28,223 nucleotides of DNA from Equadaptatus sp045642965 (GTDB lineage: Bacteria; Synergistota; Synergistia; Synergistales; Synergistaceae), in contig JAZUJX010000095.1 in assembly GCA_045642965.1 (NCBI GenBank), forward strand, positions 1 to 28,223, read 5' to 3'. The first letter of the stretch is position 1, and each line of letters begins with the position of its first letter. The position numbers and the translations under genes are program-made. The notes under the pieces were generated by a model. It ran no database searches, had not been told where the DNA came from, and saw only the letters and a program-made list of their open reading frames with translations. Below, in pieces: positions 6,494 through 14,798 of this stretch.

Positions 6494-8167
6494 CTATAAC
6501 GCGCCGCGCTCTCTGTATTTATCCAGATAATATATAGTTCCGCTGCGCTCAAAATCAGGGAGATTAGCAAACAGTGGAAACTTGATAGTGATTTTGTATT
6601 CAGGCATATAGGTTATCAATGCATTTATTATACTGTCCGCCTGTATATCAGGCATCTCGATGCATATTGTCAATTTGTCTCCAAATATTGTCTTTCTAAA
6701 TTCTGCAGGGTTAAATTTTTCAAGTTTATACCATGTCAAGCTTTTATACGGTTCAAGTTCAAATACAGTATAAGCACTGATTGTCTTGTCTGTCAGACAA
6801 ACACAGTCGCTTGTATAATATGGTTCTTTCAGATACTCATAATCATTGTATGCCCTGTAAAGCCAGCGTCCGTTCCAGTCAGTACAATACCAGCTGCCCA
6901 AAATAACGCAGGATACAATTAACATATATATCACATTATTTGATTTCAGTATATATTTAAGTCTAGTAAACAGAAATACAAATATTCCTGTAAAAAGCGG
7001 CATCCAAACAAGCTGCGTATACCTGAAATCTAAATTTATGGTTGCATCTGACAAACAGAAAACCTTCAACGGTATAAAAAGAAAATAACACAATGCCGGA
7101 ATGAAAATCAAAGCATATTTTACGTTTGTACCGGTAAAGCTGTTCTGCTCAAAATTACGTTTTCCACCTTTCAGGACCAAAAACAGTATAACAGGGATCA
7201 GAACAATCAGGCTATCGCCAAACAGCTGACAATTGATCATATTTATGTACCGCAGCAGTATGTCAAAGTACCCTACACCTAGCGTATTTACCGCATTCCC
7301 GTATAATATCCCATGCTGGCCATTGAAAATATGTTCAAGCATAGCCGGAAAAATTGCGATAGATGTTACTCCGGCGCAAAACTGCGCAAAAATAAATTTT
7401 GCAGCATGCTCAAATTCTCTGTTCCGAAGCAGCCAAATAACAAATACCCCCGATAACAATACTATGTATAAAATGCAAAAATAATGCGTCAGGGCACTCA
7501 ACAGCGTTGTTACAAAAACACATACGTAAAACTTACGGTTCCATTGTGCGTTATTCCCTGTCTGTTTAATACACAGAACAGTCGCAGACATGACGAATGC
7601 CGCTGCCAGCAAATACTGTCTGAAAAACGCAGCCGCATTTAACAAAGCTGGTGAAAGCAGCATTGCCAGTGATATTAACAAAAGAATAAATCTGTCGTTC
7701 GTAAACTGACAAATAAGTTGCCTTGCTATCCAAAACAGCCATAATGCAGAAATGACATTTATAAATCCGGCAAACCATTTTGAAAATATTCCGGGGAAAA
7801 AGGAACAGCTTGTATGCAGGAGCATATAGTAGAAGGGCGGATGGGTATCATTAATCTGATTTTTCCACACGTTAACATAATTGAAGCGCCTGGAATCGTC
7901 AACCCCTGTGATAGCCGCAAAAGCTTTCGATGCAGGCTCATATCTCACCCCGTCTTTGAAATTGGCAGACTCAGGGACTGTGTTTGAACAGTATACGAAA
8001 GAGTTGTTTGAAATATTGGACAACGCATAGGATGCGTACTCATCAATATAGTAATAGGACTTTTGTGAAATACATAACATTAACAGAACAGAAAAAAGAA
8101 TATACAACGCTATACTTTTTTCTGCGTGATATTTATTTTTAATTTTCGATGCTGCCGATAAACTCAT
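6494..8167 (-). CDS. GT-C family membrane glycosyltransferase, paralogue GT2
   Basis: Paralogue of GT1, GT3 and GT4, 557 residues from the chosen start. It keeps the loop-1 acidic pair (YYYIDEYASYAL, D42 E43), NDTHPPFYYMLLHTSCSFFP, LTHY, and TDWNGRWLYR before the C-terminal soluble part with KLTICIE. Where GT1 and GT3 have FLRMY (FRMY in GT4), this copy has FFRQY. The frame is open to a TTG at 8188, but ATG at 8167 follows the GT3 stop by one base (TGAAATG), suggesting translational coupling. No good Shine-Dalgarno is seen. It is visibly more AT-rich than its neighbours (for example 12 of 60 bases are G or C at 6901-6960), a possible sign of separate acquisition or faster drift. Acceptor and sugar are unknown. 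Confidence 0.78.
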   Translation of the reverse strand: MSLSAASKIKNKYHAEKSIALYILFSVLLMLCISQKSYYYIDEYASYALSNISNNSFVYCSNTVPESANFKDGVRYEPASKAFAAITGVDDSRRFNYVNVWKNQINDTHPPFYYMLLHTSCSFFPGIFSKWFAGFINVISALWLFWIARQLICQFTNDRFILLLISLAMLLSPALLNAAAFFRQYLLAAAFVMSATVLCIKQTGNNAQWNRKFYVCVFVTTLLSALTHYFCILYIVLLSGVFVIWLLRNREFEHAAKFIFAQFCAGVTSIAIFPAMLEHIFNGQHGILYGNAVNTLGVGYFDILLRYINMINCQLFGDSLIVLIPVILFLVLKGGKRNFEQNSFTGTNVKYALIFIPALCYFLFIPLKVFCLSDATINLDFRYTQLVWMPLFTGIFVFLFTRLKYILKSNNVIYMLIVSCVILGSWYCTDWNGRWLYRAYNDYEYLKEPYYTSDCVCLTDKTISAYTVFELEPYKSLTWYKLEKFNPAEFRKTIFGDKLTICIEMPDIQADSIINALITYMPEYKITIKFPLFANLPDFERSGTIYYLDKYRERGAL

Positions 8168-8168
8168 T

Positions 8169-9821
8169 TCACATTGCCGCTCTGTCAAGGTAATATTTAC
8201 TTCCCAAAGGGAAAAACAGAGAGCGCTGCATACTTATTCTAAACTCAGGCAGATATTGCATTATCTGCGCCATTATCTGATCGGTATTCGCTCCAGGTGC
8301 CTCAATGCAGATAACAAGCTGATTGCCGAAAGTGAAATTTCGCAGCTGCTTCATATCAAAATTGACAGGAAGTACCGCCATGTTTTTGTGTTCCGACAAT
8401 TCAAAAACTTCGGTAAAGTTGATGCCTATTGACGTTATACATACGCAATCCGCACCGGAATATGCCCTGTCAACTGCGATATTTGATGTATGCGACCTGT
8501 ATAAGAAATCCATATTCCAGTCAGTAAAGAACCAACTTCCCAAAATAATTAAAAACGCGGTAAGCAGTATCGCGCATTTTGCAGAATATGCGCTTAGTTT
8601 TTCCTTTAATTTGACAAACAGACATACAAGTACAGACGTCAGCAGAACTGCATACACAGGATGCAGATAGCGGCTAAAGCTTGCTTCAAAGAAATCGTAC
8701 GGCTTCTGAATATGTGCAGTTTTTGCAATAATCATAAAATATATAATGATCGGAACAAATATCGCCGTTAAACTTTTCCGCGACAGCGTTGCAGACGGTA
8801 AAATATTCTGCCCGTTTTCCTCTGCACTAGAAGACTTTTTCTGCATAGCATCTTTCACGTAAAAATACAGCATTGCTGCCAATATTATCAAAAGCATGCC
8901 GCCGAAAAGCTGTCTGCAGAGAATTTGCCAACATAAGCCGAACCTTTCCAGATAATCGGACATGTCTGCCGCATTTGCAAAGGATTCTGCTCCGCGCGCA
9001 CCGAAGAATATATGCTGAATTGAGGCCGGAAATATTATTACAAACATAATGGCAGCGGATATCTGCGAAATAATAAGCTGCACTGCGTCTTTAAGTTTTT
9101 TTTCGTAAATAAGCTGTGTAGCAAATACAGCGGACAGAAGCGCGGCATAAAACGCGCAGTAGTAATGCGTCAACGCTCCAACCAACGATACGGTGAAAAT
9201 TTTCGCACAGAATTTCCGTGAGATTTTTTGTTCCTCAGCCTGTTTTGCGAAAAGATACGTTTCAAGTGTAATCCAAAACATAGCCATAACGTACATTCTT
9301 AAAAACGCGGATGCGTTCAGCACCGCAGAAGACAGAACAACAACAAGGGATATCACCGAGATTATCAGTCTGTCGTCCGTATACAGACGTATGATTTTTC
9401 TTGCGGCAAACAGCGTAAGCAAGGCAAAAACAATATTAATTATTCCTGCGTACCATTTTGAGAAAGTTCCAGGAAAGAAAGAACATATCGTATGAAGAAG
9501 TGCATAATAGAGTGGCGGATGGGTATCCTGAGCCTGTCTTTTCCACACTCCTGCATAATCAAAACATTCTTCTTTTACGGGAGCAGTAAATGACGCATAA
9601 TTGCAGTTTGTATAATCAATCGGTATATAATATTGAAAAGCGGCGTCGCCGTTATCTCCAAAAATGACGTCAGCGTTTTTGTTTGCCAGTATGTACGATG
9701 AATTTTCGTTGGGATGGAAATAAAGTTTCTGCGATATTGTACAAGCAAGAAGAATAAAAAACAGTAAATATATCAATACTGTTCCTAATTTTACTTTTTG
9801 GTGGACAGAAGATATAGCCAT
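8169..9821 (-). CDS. GT-C family membrane glycosyltransferase, paralogue GT3 (altered acidic motif)
   Basis: Third paralogue, 550 residues. It keeps DTHPPLYYALLHTICSFFPG, the FLRMYVMAMFW span, LTHYYC, TDWNMDFLYR and QLVICIEAPG. The segment equivalent to the loop-1 DE pair reads FHPNENSSYILAN, so the aspartate is replaced by asparagine (N38, codon AAC at 9708-9710) while the glutamate remains. In ArnT/PMT-like GT-C enzymes this loop carries a catalytic or metal-binding acid, so activity may be lost or changed. The frame extends to a TTG at 9917 inside dut; ATG at 9821, 25 bases after the dut stop, is chosen although its ribosome site is weak. GT2 follows at once. Confidence 0.78.
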   Translation of the reverse strand: MAISSVHQKVKLGTVLIYLLFFILLACTISQKLYFHPNENSSYILANKNADVIFGDNGDAAFQYYIPIDYTNCNYASFTAPVKEECFDYAGVWKRQAQDTHPPLYYALLHTICSFFPGTFSKWYAGIINIVFALLTLFAARKIIRLYTDDRLIISVISLVVVLSSAVLNASAFLRMYVMAMFWITLETYLFAKQAEEQKISRKFCAKIFTVSLVGALTHYYCAFYAALLSAVFATQLIYEKKLKDAVQLIISQISAAIMFVIIFPASIQHIFFGARGAESFANAADMSDYLERFGLCWQILCRQLFGGMLLIILAAMLYFYVKDAMQKKSSSAEENGQNILPSATLSRKSLTAIFVPIIIYFMIIAKTAHIQKPYDFFEASFSRYLHPVYAVLLTSVLVCLFVKLKEKLSAYSAKCAILLTAFLIILGSWFFTDWNMDFLYRSHTSNIAVDRAYSGADCVCITSIGINFTEVFELSEHKNMAVLPVNFDMKQLRNFTFGNQLVICIEAPGANTDQIMAQIMQYLPEFRISMQRSLFFPLGSKYYLDRAAM

Positions 9822-9846
9822 ACGAATACCGCGCTTTACTAAAATA

Positions 9847-10284
9847 CTATTTCTTTCCCGTGCTGCCGAAACCGCCTGCGGAACGTTCTGTTTCTTCAAG
9901 CTCGCAGACAGTTTCAAATACCGCTTTTGTTACCTCGGCAAATACCATCTGCGCTATTCTGTCGCCGATTTCAATTTTAAAGTCATCTTTTCCAAGGTTG
10001 GCAAGAATAACCTTAACTTCTCCGCGGTAGTCGGAATCTATAGTTCCGGGGGAATTCAGCACAGTTATGCCGTGTTTCAACGCAAGTCCGCTTCTGGGAC
10101 GCACCTGAGCTTCAAAACCGGCAGGAATTTCAAGAAACAATCCCGTTGAAACGCAGGCACGTTCACCGGCAGGGACGTTAAGCGCTTCGGCAGCCCTTAA
10201 ATCCATTCCTGCTGAGCCTTCAGTTGCGTACTGCGGAAGGACAGTGCCTTCCGCAGTTTTAACTTTTACCGTAATTTCTTTCAT
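9847..10284 (-). CDS. dut: dUTP diphosphatase (dUTPase)
   Basis: Hydrolyses dUTP to dUMP and pyrophosphate, keeping uracil out of DNA and feeding dTMP synthesis. All five motifs of the trimeric family are present: AGMDLRA, RPRSGLA, GTIDSDYRGEVKV, GDRIAQMVF and the C-terminal ERSAGGFGSTGKK. Length of 145 residues is normal. Its ATG immediately follows the pnp stop codon (TAAATG), so the two are almost certainly cotranscribed and coupled. The GT3 gene begins 25 bases downstream. Confidence 0.97.
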   Translation of the reverse strand: MKEITVKVKTAEGTVLPQYATEGSAGMDLRAAEALNVPAGERACVSTGLFLEIPAGFEAQVRPRSGLALKHGITVLNSPGTIDSDYRGEVKVILANLGKDDFKIEIGDRIAQMVFAEVTKAVFETVCELEETERSAGGFGSTGKK

Positions 10285-12549
10285 TTACTTTCTCTCAAAA
10301 CGGCGGACAGGTTTATGTTCGCTTTTTTTGAAATCTCCATCGCGGTGCGAAGCCTTGTCGCGTTTCGGCGCAGGCGTGCTTTCAGGGAATGCGGCATATT
10401 TGATTTCGCGCGCTTTCTCTATCTCAATCTGTTCGGTGTACTCCGGATTCTGCGCAAGTGAGTCAAATCCCGGAATAAGCGGTTTGCGGGTAAGGTTCAC
10501 TCTGCCCATGTCGTCTATTTCCTTGACCTGAACAAGTACCTTGTCGCCGATTTCAAACGCGTCTTCGATTTTCGGCACTCTGCGCGTCGTAATTTCACCG
10601 ACGTGGAGCATTCCTTCCTTGCCGGGAAGCACTTCAACGAACGCGCCGAAGGAAAGCATTCTCGTTACGGTTCCTATAAACATTTCGCCGACTTCGGCTT
10701 CCCTGACTATGTCGTTTATCATCTTGCGAGCAGCTTCCGCACAGTCAAGATTTACCGCCGCAATGTGAATAATACCGCTGTCTTCAACATCAACCTTAGC
10801 GCCGGAAACGGCAACTATGTTGCGGATTACTTTTCCGCCGCTGCCTATTACGTCGCGGATTTTCTCAGGGTCGATAGACATTGTTATAATCTTCGGGGCT
10901 GTCGGAGCTATTTCAGGACGCGGTTCGCTGATTGCCGCATCCATTATGTCAAGTATCTGCATTCTGCCTTTTTTAGCCTGCGCGAGCGCTTCGACAAGCA
11001 CCTGGCGTGTGATGCCGCCGGCTTTATTGTCCATCTGCAGCGCCGTAATTCCGTCGCGCGTTCCGGCAACCTTGAAGTCCATGTCTCCGTAATGGTCTTC
11101 AAGTCCCTGAATGTCAGTCAGAATATTATAGTTTTTGCCGTCTGAAACAAGTCCCATAGCTATACCGGCAACCTGTTTTTTAATGGGAACACCCGCCGCC
11201 ATCATTGAAAGGCTTCCGCTGCATACGCTTGCCATTGAGCTTGAGCCATTGGATTCAAGAATATCCGAGACCTGGCGCACAACGTACGGGAAATCCTCTT
11301 CTGCCGGGAACATCGGGCGAAGCGCGCGCTCAGCAAGCGCTCCGTGTCCTATTTCACGGCGTCCGGGGCCTCTCATCGGCTTGATTTCGCCGACTGAATA
11401 CGGCGGGAAATTGTAATGAAGGATAAATCTCTTCGCAGGTTCGTCAAGCTTGAGCCCGTCGAGTATCTGGTCGTCTGCGCCGATCATGCCGAGCGTCGTT
11501 ACTCCGAGAGACTGAGTTTCTCCGCGCGTAAAGAGCGCAGAGCCGTGCGTCATTGTGAGGATGTCAACTTCGCAGGTAATTTTGCGAAGCTCGTCCATCG
11601 CACGTCCGTCCGAGCGTTTTTTCTCTTCAAGCAGAAGCTTGCGGACGTTGTCTTTAACCATGCCTTCCATAACTGTGGCGATATATTTTTCGGAATCGGG
11701 ATGGCTTTCGGCAAAGTGTTCTTCGGCTTTCTGCTGTGCTTCTGCAAGAGCCGTTCCGCGTGCCATTTTCTCATGAATCTGTACTGCTTCGTAAATGTCT
11801 TTTTCGACGTTTTCTTTCATCCAGGCGTCAATTTCTTCTATTTTCTGCGGTTCGGGAAGAACAACTTTCGTTTTGCCGACTTTTGCGCAGATTTCGTCTA
11901 TGAAATCGACGATTTTAACAATAGCTTCGCTTGCAAGCTGGAGCGCGTCAACCATCTTGTCTTCGGTAAGCTCGTTGGCACCCGCTTCGACCATGGTAAT
12001 TCCGCCGCGATGTCCTGCGACTGTCAGGTCAAGCGTACTGCGGGGCATATCGGCTTCGTCAGGGTTGACAACAAGTTCCCCGTCCAGGCAGCCTATGCGC
12101 ACTGCGCCTATAGGTCCGTTCCACGGAATATCCGACATGGCAAGCGCAAGTGATGCGCCGTTAATTCCGAGAATATTCGCAGGATTGACCTGGTCAACAG
12201 ACATAACCGTTGCGACAACGTGTACGTCGTTTCTCATCCAGTCTTCAAAAAGCGAACGGATTGAACGGTCAATCACGCGTCCGCTGAGAGTTGCCGCTTC
12301 CGACGGACGGCCTTCTCTTTTAATGAAACCGCCGGGCACTTTGCCTGCGGCATAATAACGTTCTTCGTAATCAACAAGCAGCGGGAAGAAATCAAGTCCT
12401 TCCCTTGCCTTTGACGACATAACAGCCGTTACCAATACTTCCGTGTTGCCATGTCTTGCCAAAACCGCTGCGTTTGCTTGTTTTGCAAGGCGTCCCGTTT
12501 CAAATGCGAGCTTCTTTCCGTAAAAGTCAAGCTCAAAAATCTCTTTCAT
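10285..12549 (-). CDS. pnp: Polyribonucleotide nucleotidyltransferase (PNPase)
   Basis: Phosphorolytic 3'-5' exoribonuclease of RNA decay. Domain order is complete: first RNase PH domain, alpha-helical linker, second RNase PH domain (LHYNFPPYSVGE, GPGRREIGHG, SNGSSSMASVCSGSLSMM, DHYGDMDFKVAGTRDG), KH domain (PEKIRDVIGSGGKVIR) and S1 domain (GTVTRMLSFGAFVEVLPGKE). The 754 residues include a C-terminal tail of about 60 residues rich in Lys and Arg after the S1 domain, likely an RNA- or partner-binding extension. The ATG has GGAGG eleven bases upstream. A terminator separates it from rpsO, the usual rpsO-pnp pairing. It is followed without a gap by dut and then by envelope glycosyltransferases. 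Confidence 0.97.
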   Translation of the reverse strand: MKEIFELDFYGKKLAFETGRLAKQANAAVLARHGNTEVLVTAVMSSKAREGLDFFPLLVDYEERYYAAGKVPGGFIKREGRPSEAATLSGRVIDRSIRSLFEDWMRNDVHVVATVMSVDQVNPANILGINGASLALAMSDIPWNGPIGAVRIGCLDGELVVNPDEADMPRSTLDLTVAGHRGGITMVEAGANELTEDKMVDALQLASEAIVKIVDFIDEICAKVGKTKVVLPEPQKIEEIDAWMKENVEKDIYEAVQIHEKMARGTALAEAQQKAEEHFAESHPDSEKYIATVMEGMVKDNVRKLLLEEKKRSDGRAMDELRKITCEVDILTMTHGSALFTRGETQSLGVTTLGMIGADDQILDGLKLDEPAKRFILHYNFPPYSVGEIKPMRGPGRREIGHGALAERALRPMFPAEEDFPYVVRQVSDILESNGSSSMASVCSGSLSMMAAGVPIKKQVAGIAMGLVSDGKNYNILTDIQGLEDHYGDMDFKVAGTRDGITALQMDNKAGGITRQVLVEALAQAKKGRMQILDIMDAAISEPRPEIAPTAPKIITMSIDPEKIRDVIGSGGKVIRNIVAVSGAKVDVEDSGIIHIAAVNLDCAEAARKMINDIVREAEVGEMFIGTVTRMLSFGAFVEVLPGKEGMLHVGEITTRRVPKIEDAFEIGDKVLVQVKEIDDMGRVNLTRKPLIPGFDSLAQNPEYTEQIEIEKAREIKYAAFPESTPAPKRDKASHRDGDFKKSEHKPVRRFERK

Positions 12550-12600
12550 CTGTCCTTTTTCCTCCTGTTTTCAACTTCAACCCCAAGATAATACCACAAA

Positions 12601-12634
12601 AATAAAAAAAACGAAGGCTTTTCAGCCTTCGTTT
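12601..12634 (-). terminator. Intrinsic terminator between rpsO and pnp
   Basis: On the minus strand ACGAAGGCT / AGCCTTCGT form a perfect 9-bp stem with a TGAA-type four-base loop, followed by a long T-tract. It should end much of the rpsO transcript. pnp would then depend on read-through or on an unseen promoter in the 50 or so bases before it. Confidence 0.88.
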
Positions 12635-12668
12635 GCAAAATTTGCCGTTTTTTACCGCTTCGGTCAAA

Positions 12669-12935
12669 TTAGTGGCGGAGTCCAAGACGTTTGATAAGGT
12701 TCTGATAGCGGTTAAAGTCTCTGCTCTTAAGATACTGAAGAAGTTTGCGGCGTTTGCCGACGAGAATGAGAAGACCACGTCCTGAATGAAAATCTTTTTT
12801 GTGGATTTTCATGTGTTCCGTGAGTTCTCTGATACGCGCGGTAAGGATTGCGACCTGGACTTCTGTTGAGCCGGTGTCGCCCTCATGCGTTTTGTACTCT
12901 TCGATGATAGCTTGTTTCTTCTCCTGATCGATCAT
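12669..12935 (-). CDS. rpsO: 30S ribosomal protein S15
   Basis: An 88-residue S15 with the conserved HEGDTGSTEVQVAILTARI, HKKDFHSGRGLL and KRRKLLQYLK segments; it binds the central domain of 16S rRNA. The ORF extends 15 codons upstream, but ATG at 12935 has AGGAGT seven bases before it and matches the family start. It has its own promoter at 13023-13051 and is followed by a terminator and then pnp. The leader of about 80 bases may hold an S15-binding regulatory fold, as known in several bacteria, but I cannot identify one with confidence. Confidence 0.97.
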   Translation of the reverse strand: MIDQEKKQAIIEEYKTHEGDTGSTEVQVAILTARIRELTEHMKIHKKDFHSGRGLLILVGKRRKLLQYLKSRDFNRYQNLIKRLGLRH

Positions 12936-13022
12936 TTCAATCACTCCTGTAGGCCGTTTTCGCCTGATGTCCAAGAACACAGAAGAGCGTACGGAGCGCC
13001 AATCCGTGTAAAAGGCTCGGAT

Positions 13023-13051
13023 ATATTATCAGATTTGTCCGAATATGGCAA
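13023..13051 (-). promoter_or_regulatory. Promoter of rpsO
   Basis: Minus-strand TTGCCA (13046-13051), a 17-base spacer and TAATAT (13023-13028), a good sigma-70 match. It sits in the gap after the GT4 gene; no terminator is visible between GT4 and this promoter, so GT4 transcripts may run into rpsO. Confidence 0.75.
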
Positions 13052-13086
13052 GTCCCCCTGAAATATAACGTTTAGTCTGCGATATA

Positions 13087-14784
13087 TCAGTACCCTGCTC
13101 TCTGCAGATGGTAAATACTGCCGTCTTCGTCAGCTTCGCTGCGGCCCAAAGGCGTTCTGGATATATTGTAAGCGTTGAGCTCAGGATAAAGCTGTGCGAT
13201 AACGGCATCCGTGTTAATTCCGTTTTGTCTGGAAATACAGATTACAAGTTTGTTCGTTCTTTCGTCTGCCAAAACCGCTTTCACAGCCTTCGGATTAAAC
13301 TCCTGAAGTGGCATAACGGTAAGGCTGCGGTACGGAGACAGATAAAATACGTCTTTCGGAATCAGATTAACGTAGAAACAATAACAGTCTGAATCGCTGA
13401 AAAACTGCTGCGTAAAAAGCTGCTGCTGATATTCCCTGTACAGGAAACGGCTGTTCCAGTCCGTACAGAACCAGCTGCCGGCAATAACGGATAAAGCAAG
13501 TATGACCGTAAGACATTTCGCTGAGTTTTTGCTGAAGAATCTGTCAGACAGAATAAACGCCGTGGCAGAAACGATGCAAAGAAGCACCGCAAAAATCGGA
13601 TACATATATTTTATGTCGCCGAATACACCCTCTGTAAGAATCGGCGTAAGTTTCGCTATTATAAAGAAATAGCATATTGCAGGAACCGAAGCCAGAATAT
13701 ATTTTTGGAGCGGTAAAGCAGCCTTTTCACATTTTTCATGTTTATTGTTTTTGCTCTGCATATTGCCGTATATAACGGCAATAAACGAAACGGCTGCAAA
13801 CGCAGGCAGTATTTTTCCGAACAAATCGCCGCTGACCACCTGCCAGTAAGCAGACAGTCTCTGCGGATAATCAGCCATTAACATAACATTGGGCATAAAT
13901 TCTGAGGTGCCTCTCGCACCGTGGAAAATATGCGTCAGAACTGCAGGAAAAACCGCGCAGGCAGCAAGTCCGCCGCAGAACTGCGCCGCGCTGAAACAAA
14001 CAGTTCCTTTAAAATCTTTGTCATACAGGCGCTGTATACCGAAAATTGCTGAAAGCAGAACTATGTAAAAAATACAGTAATAATGTGTCAGCGTCCCAAA
14101 GAAGGTGACAGCCGCGATTTTGAGACAAAACTTACCTGTAACCGGCTTATCAGTTTGCTGAAGGAAAAGAGCAGTCTGCAGCGTTACAAAGAATGTCGCC
14201 ATAATGTACATCCTGAAGCAGGCAGCCGAGTTAAGAATTGCTGAAGAGAAGACAAGCATAAGCGATACTGCTGCCAAAATAAATTTATTGTCTGTCAGCT
14301 GGCTGACAAGTTTTCTTGCAGCGTAAAGTATTCCGAGCGAAAACAAGATGTTAATTGCCCCGGCGAACCATTTTGAGAAAACACCAGGGAAGAACGAACA
14401 TATTATATGCAGCAGAAGATAGAAAAGAGGCGGATGCGTGTCATCAGCCTGATTTTTCCATACGTTGGCAAAATTAAATCTGCCGTCTGCCGGAACCGAC
14501 GTCAGTCGTGCAAATGCCGACGATGCCGGGACATATGCGTAATTCTGCATAACCTTCATTTTCGTTTCGTTGCCGATGGTATTTTTCGACAGATGGTTCA
14601 TCGTCACTTCGACTTCGTTGTTGTTTGCAAGACAATACGAAAGTATTTCGTCCTGGAAATATGCCATTTTGTGTGATATGGTAAAAATCACAAGAAAAGC
14701 AAAAACAGCATAAAGCATAACTGCTTTCGCGTCAATTCTCTTCGATGAAATCGTTCCGGTCTGAGCCGGGATATCTTCTTTCAT
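13087..14784 (-). CDS. GT-C family membrane glycosyltransferase, paralogue GT4
   Basis: Fourth member of the family, 565 residues. It keeps the acidic pair in YFQDEILSYCLAN (D45, E46), DDTHPPLFYLLLHIICSFFP, LTHYYCIFY, TDWNSRFLYREY and the C-terminal KLVICISRQNG strand. Unlike GT1-GT3 it sits next to the gtrB-like gene, 14 bases downstream of it, rather than next to gtrA. The frame is open to a TTG at 14808, but GGAG nine bases before ATG at 14784 supports the latter; that Shine-Dalgarno overlaps the gtrB stop region. Inferred role is transfer of a polyprenyl-linked sugar to an envelope glycan. The precise sugar is unknown. Confidence 0.8.
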   Translation of the reverse strand: MKEDIPAQTGTISSKRIDAKAVMLYAVFAFLVIFTISHKMAYFQDEILSYCLANNNEVEVTMNHLSKNTIGNETKMKVMQNYAYVPASSAFARLTSVPADGRFNFANVWKNQADDTHPPLFYLLLHIICSFFPGVFSKWFAGAINILFSLGILYAARKLVSQLTDNKFILAAVSLMLVFSSAILNSAACFRMYIMATFFVTLQTALFLQQTDKPVTGKFCLKIAAVTFFGTLTHYYCIFYIVLLSAIFGIQRLYDKDFKGTVCFSAAQFCGGLAACAVFPAVLTHIFHGARGTSEFMPNVMLMADYPQRLSAYWQVVSGDLFGKILPAFAAVSFIAVIYGNMQSKNNKHEKCEKAALPLQKYILASVPAICYFFIIAKLTPILTEGVFGDIKYMYPIFAVLLCIVSATAFILSDRFFSKNSAKCLTVILALSVIAGSWFCTDWNSRFLYREYQQQLFTQQFFSDSDCYCFYVNLIPKDVFYLSPYRSLTVMPLQEFNPKAVKAVLADERTNKLVICISRQNGINTDAVIAQLYPELNAYNISRTPLGRSEADEDGSIYHLQRAGY

Positions 14785-14798
14785 AACACTACACTCCG

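Noticed and set aside
9822..9917. TTG start for GT3 inside dut
   Set aside because: It would overlap the dut C-terminal motif; ATG at 9821 fits better with the N-termini of the paralogues.
10603..11145. Plus-strand ORF of 180 codons within pnp
   Set aside because: Antisense shadow of the KH/S1 and second RNase PH regions; no Shine-Dalgarno and no motif.
11416..12153. Plus-strand ORF of 245 codons within pnp
   Set aside because: Antisense shadow of the first RNase PH domain region; the product is rich in Phe and Cys with no recognisable domain.
12981..13086. Terminator directly after GT4
   Set aside because: Only a short GATATATC palindrome is present near the stop codon; no stem with a T-tract could be found.
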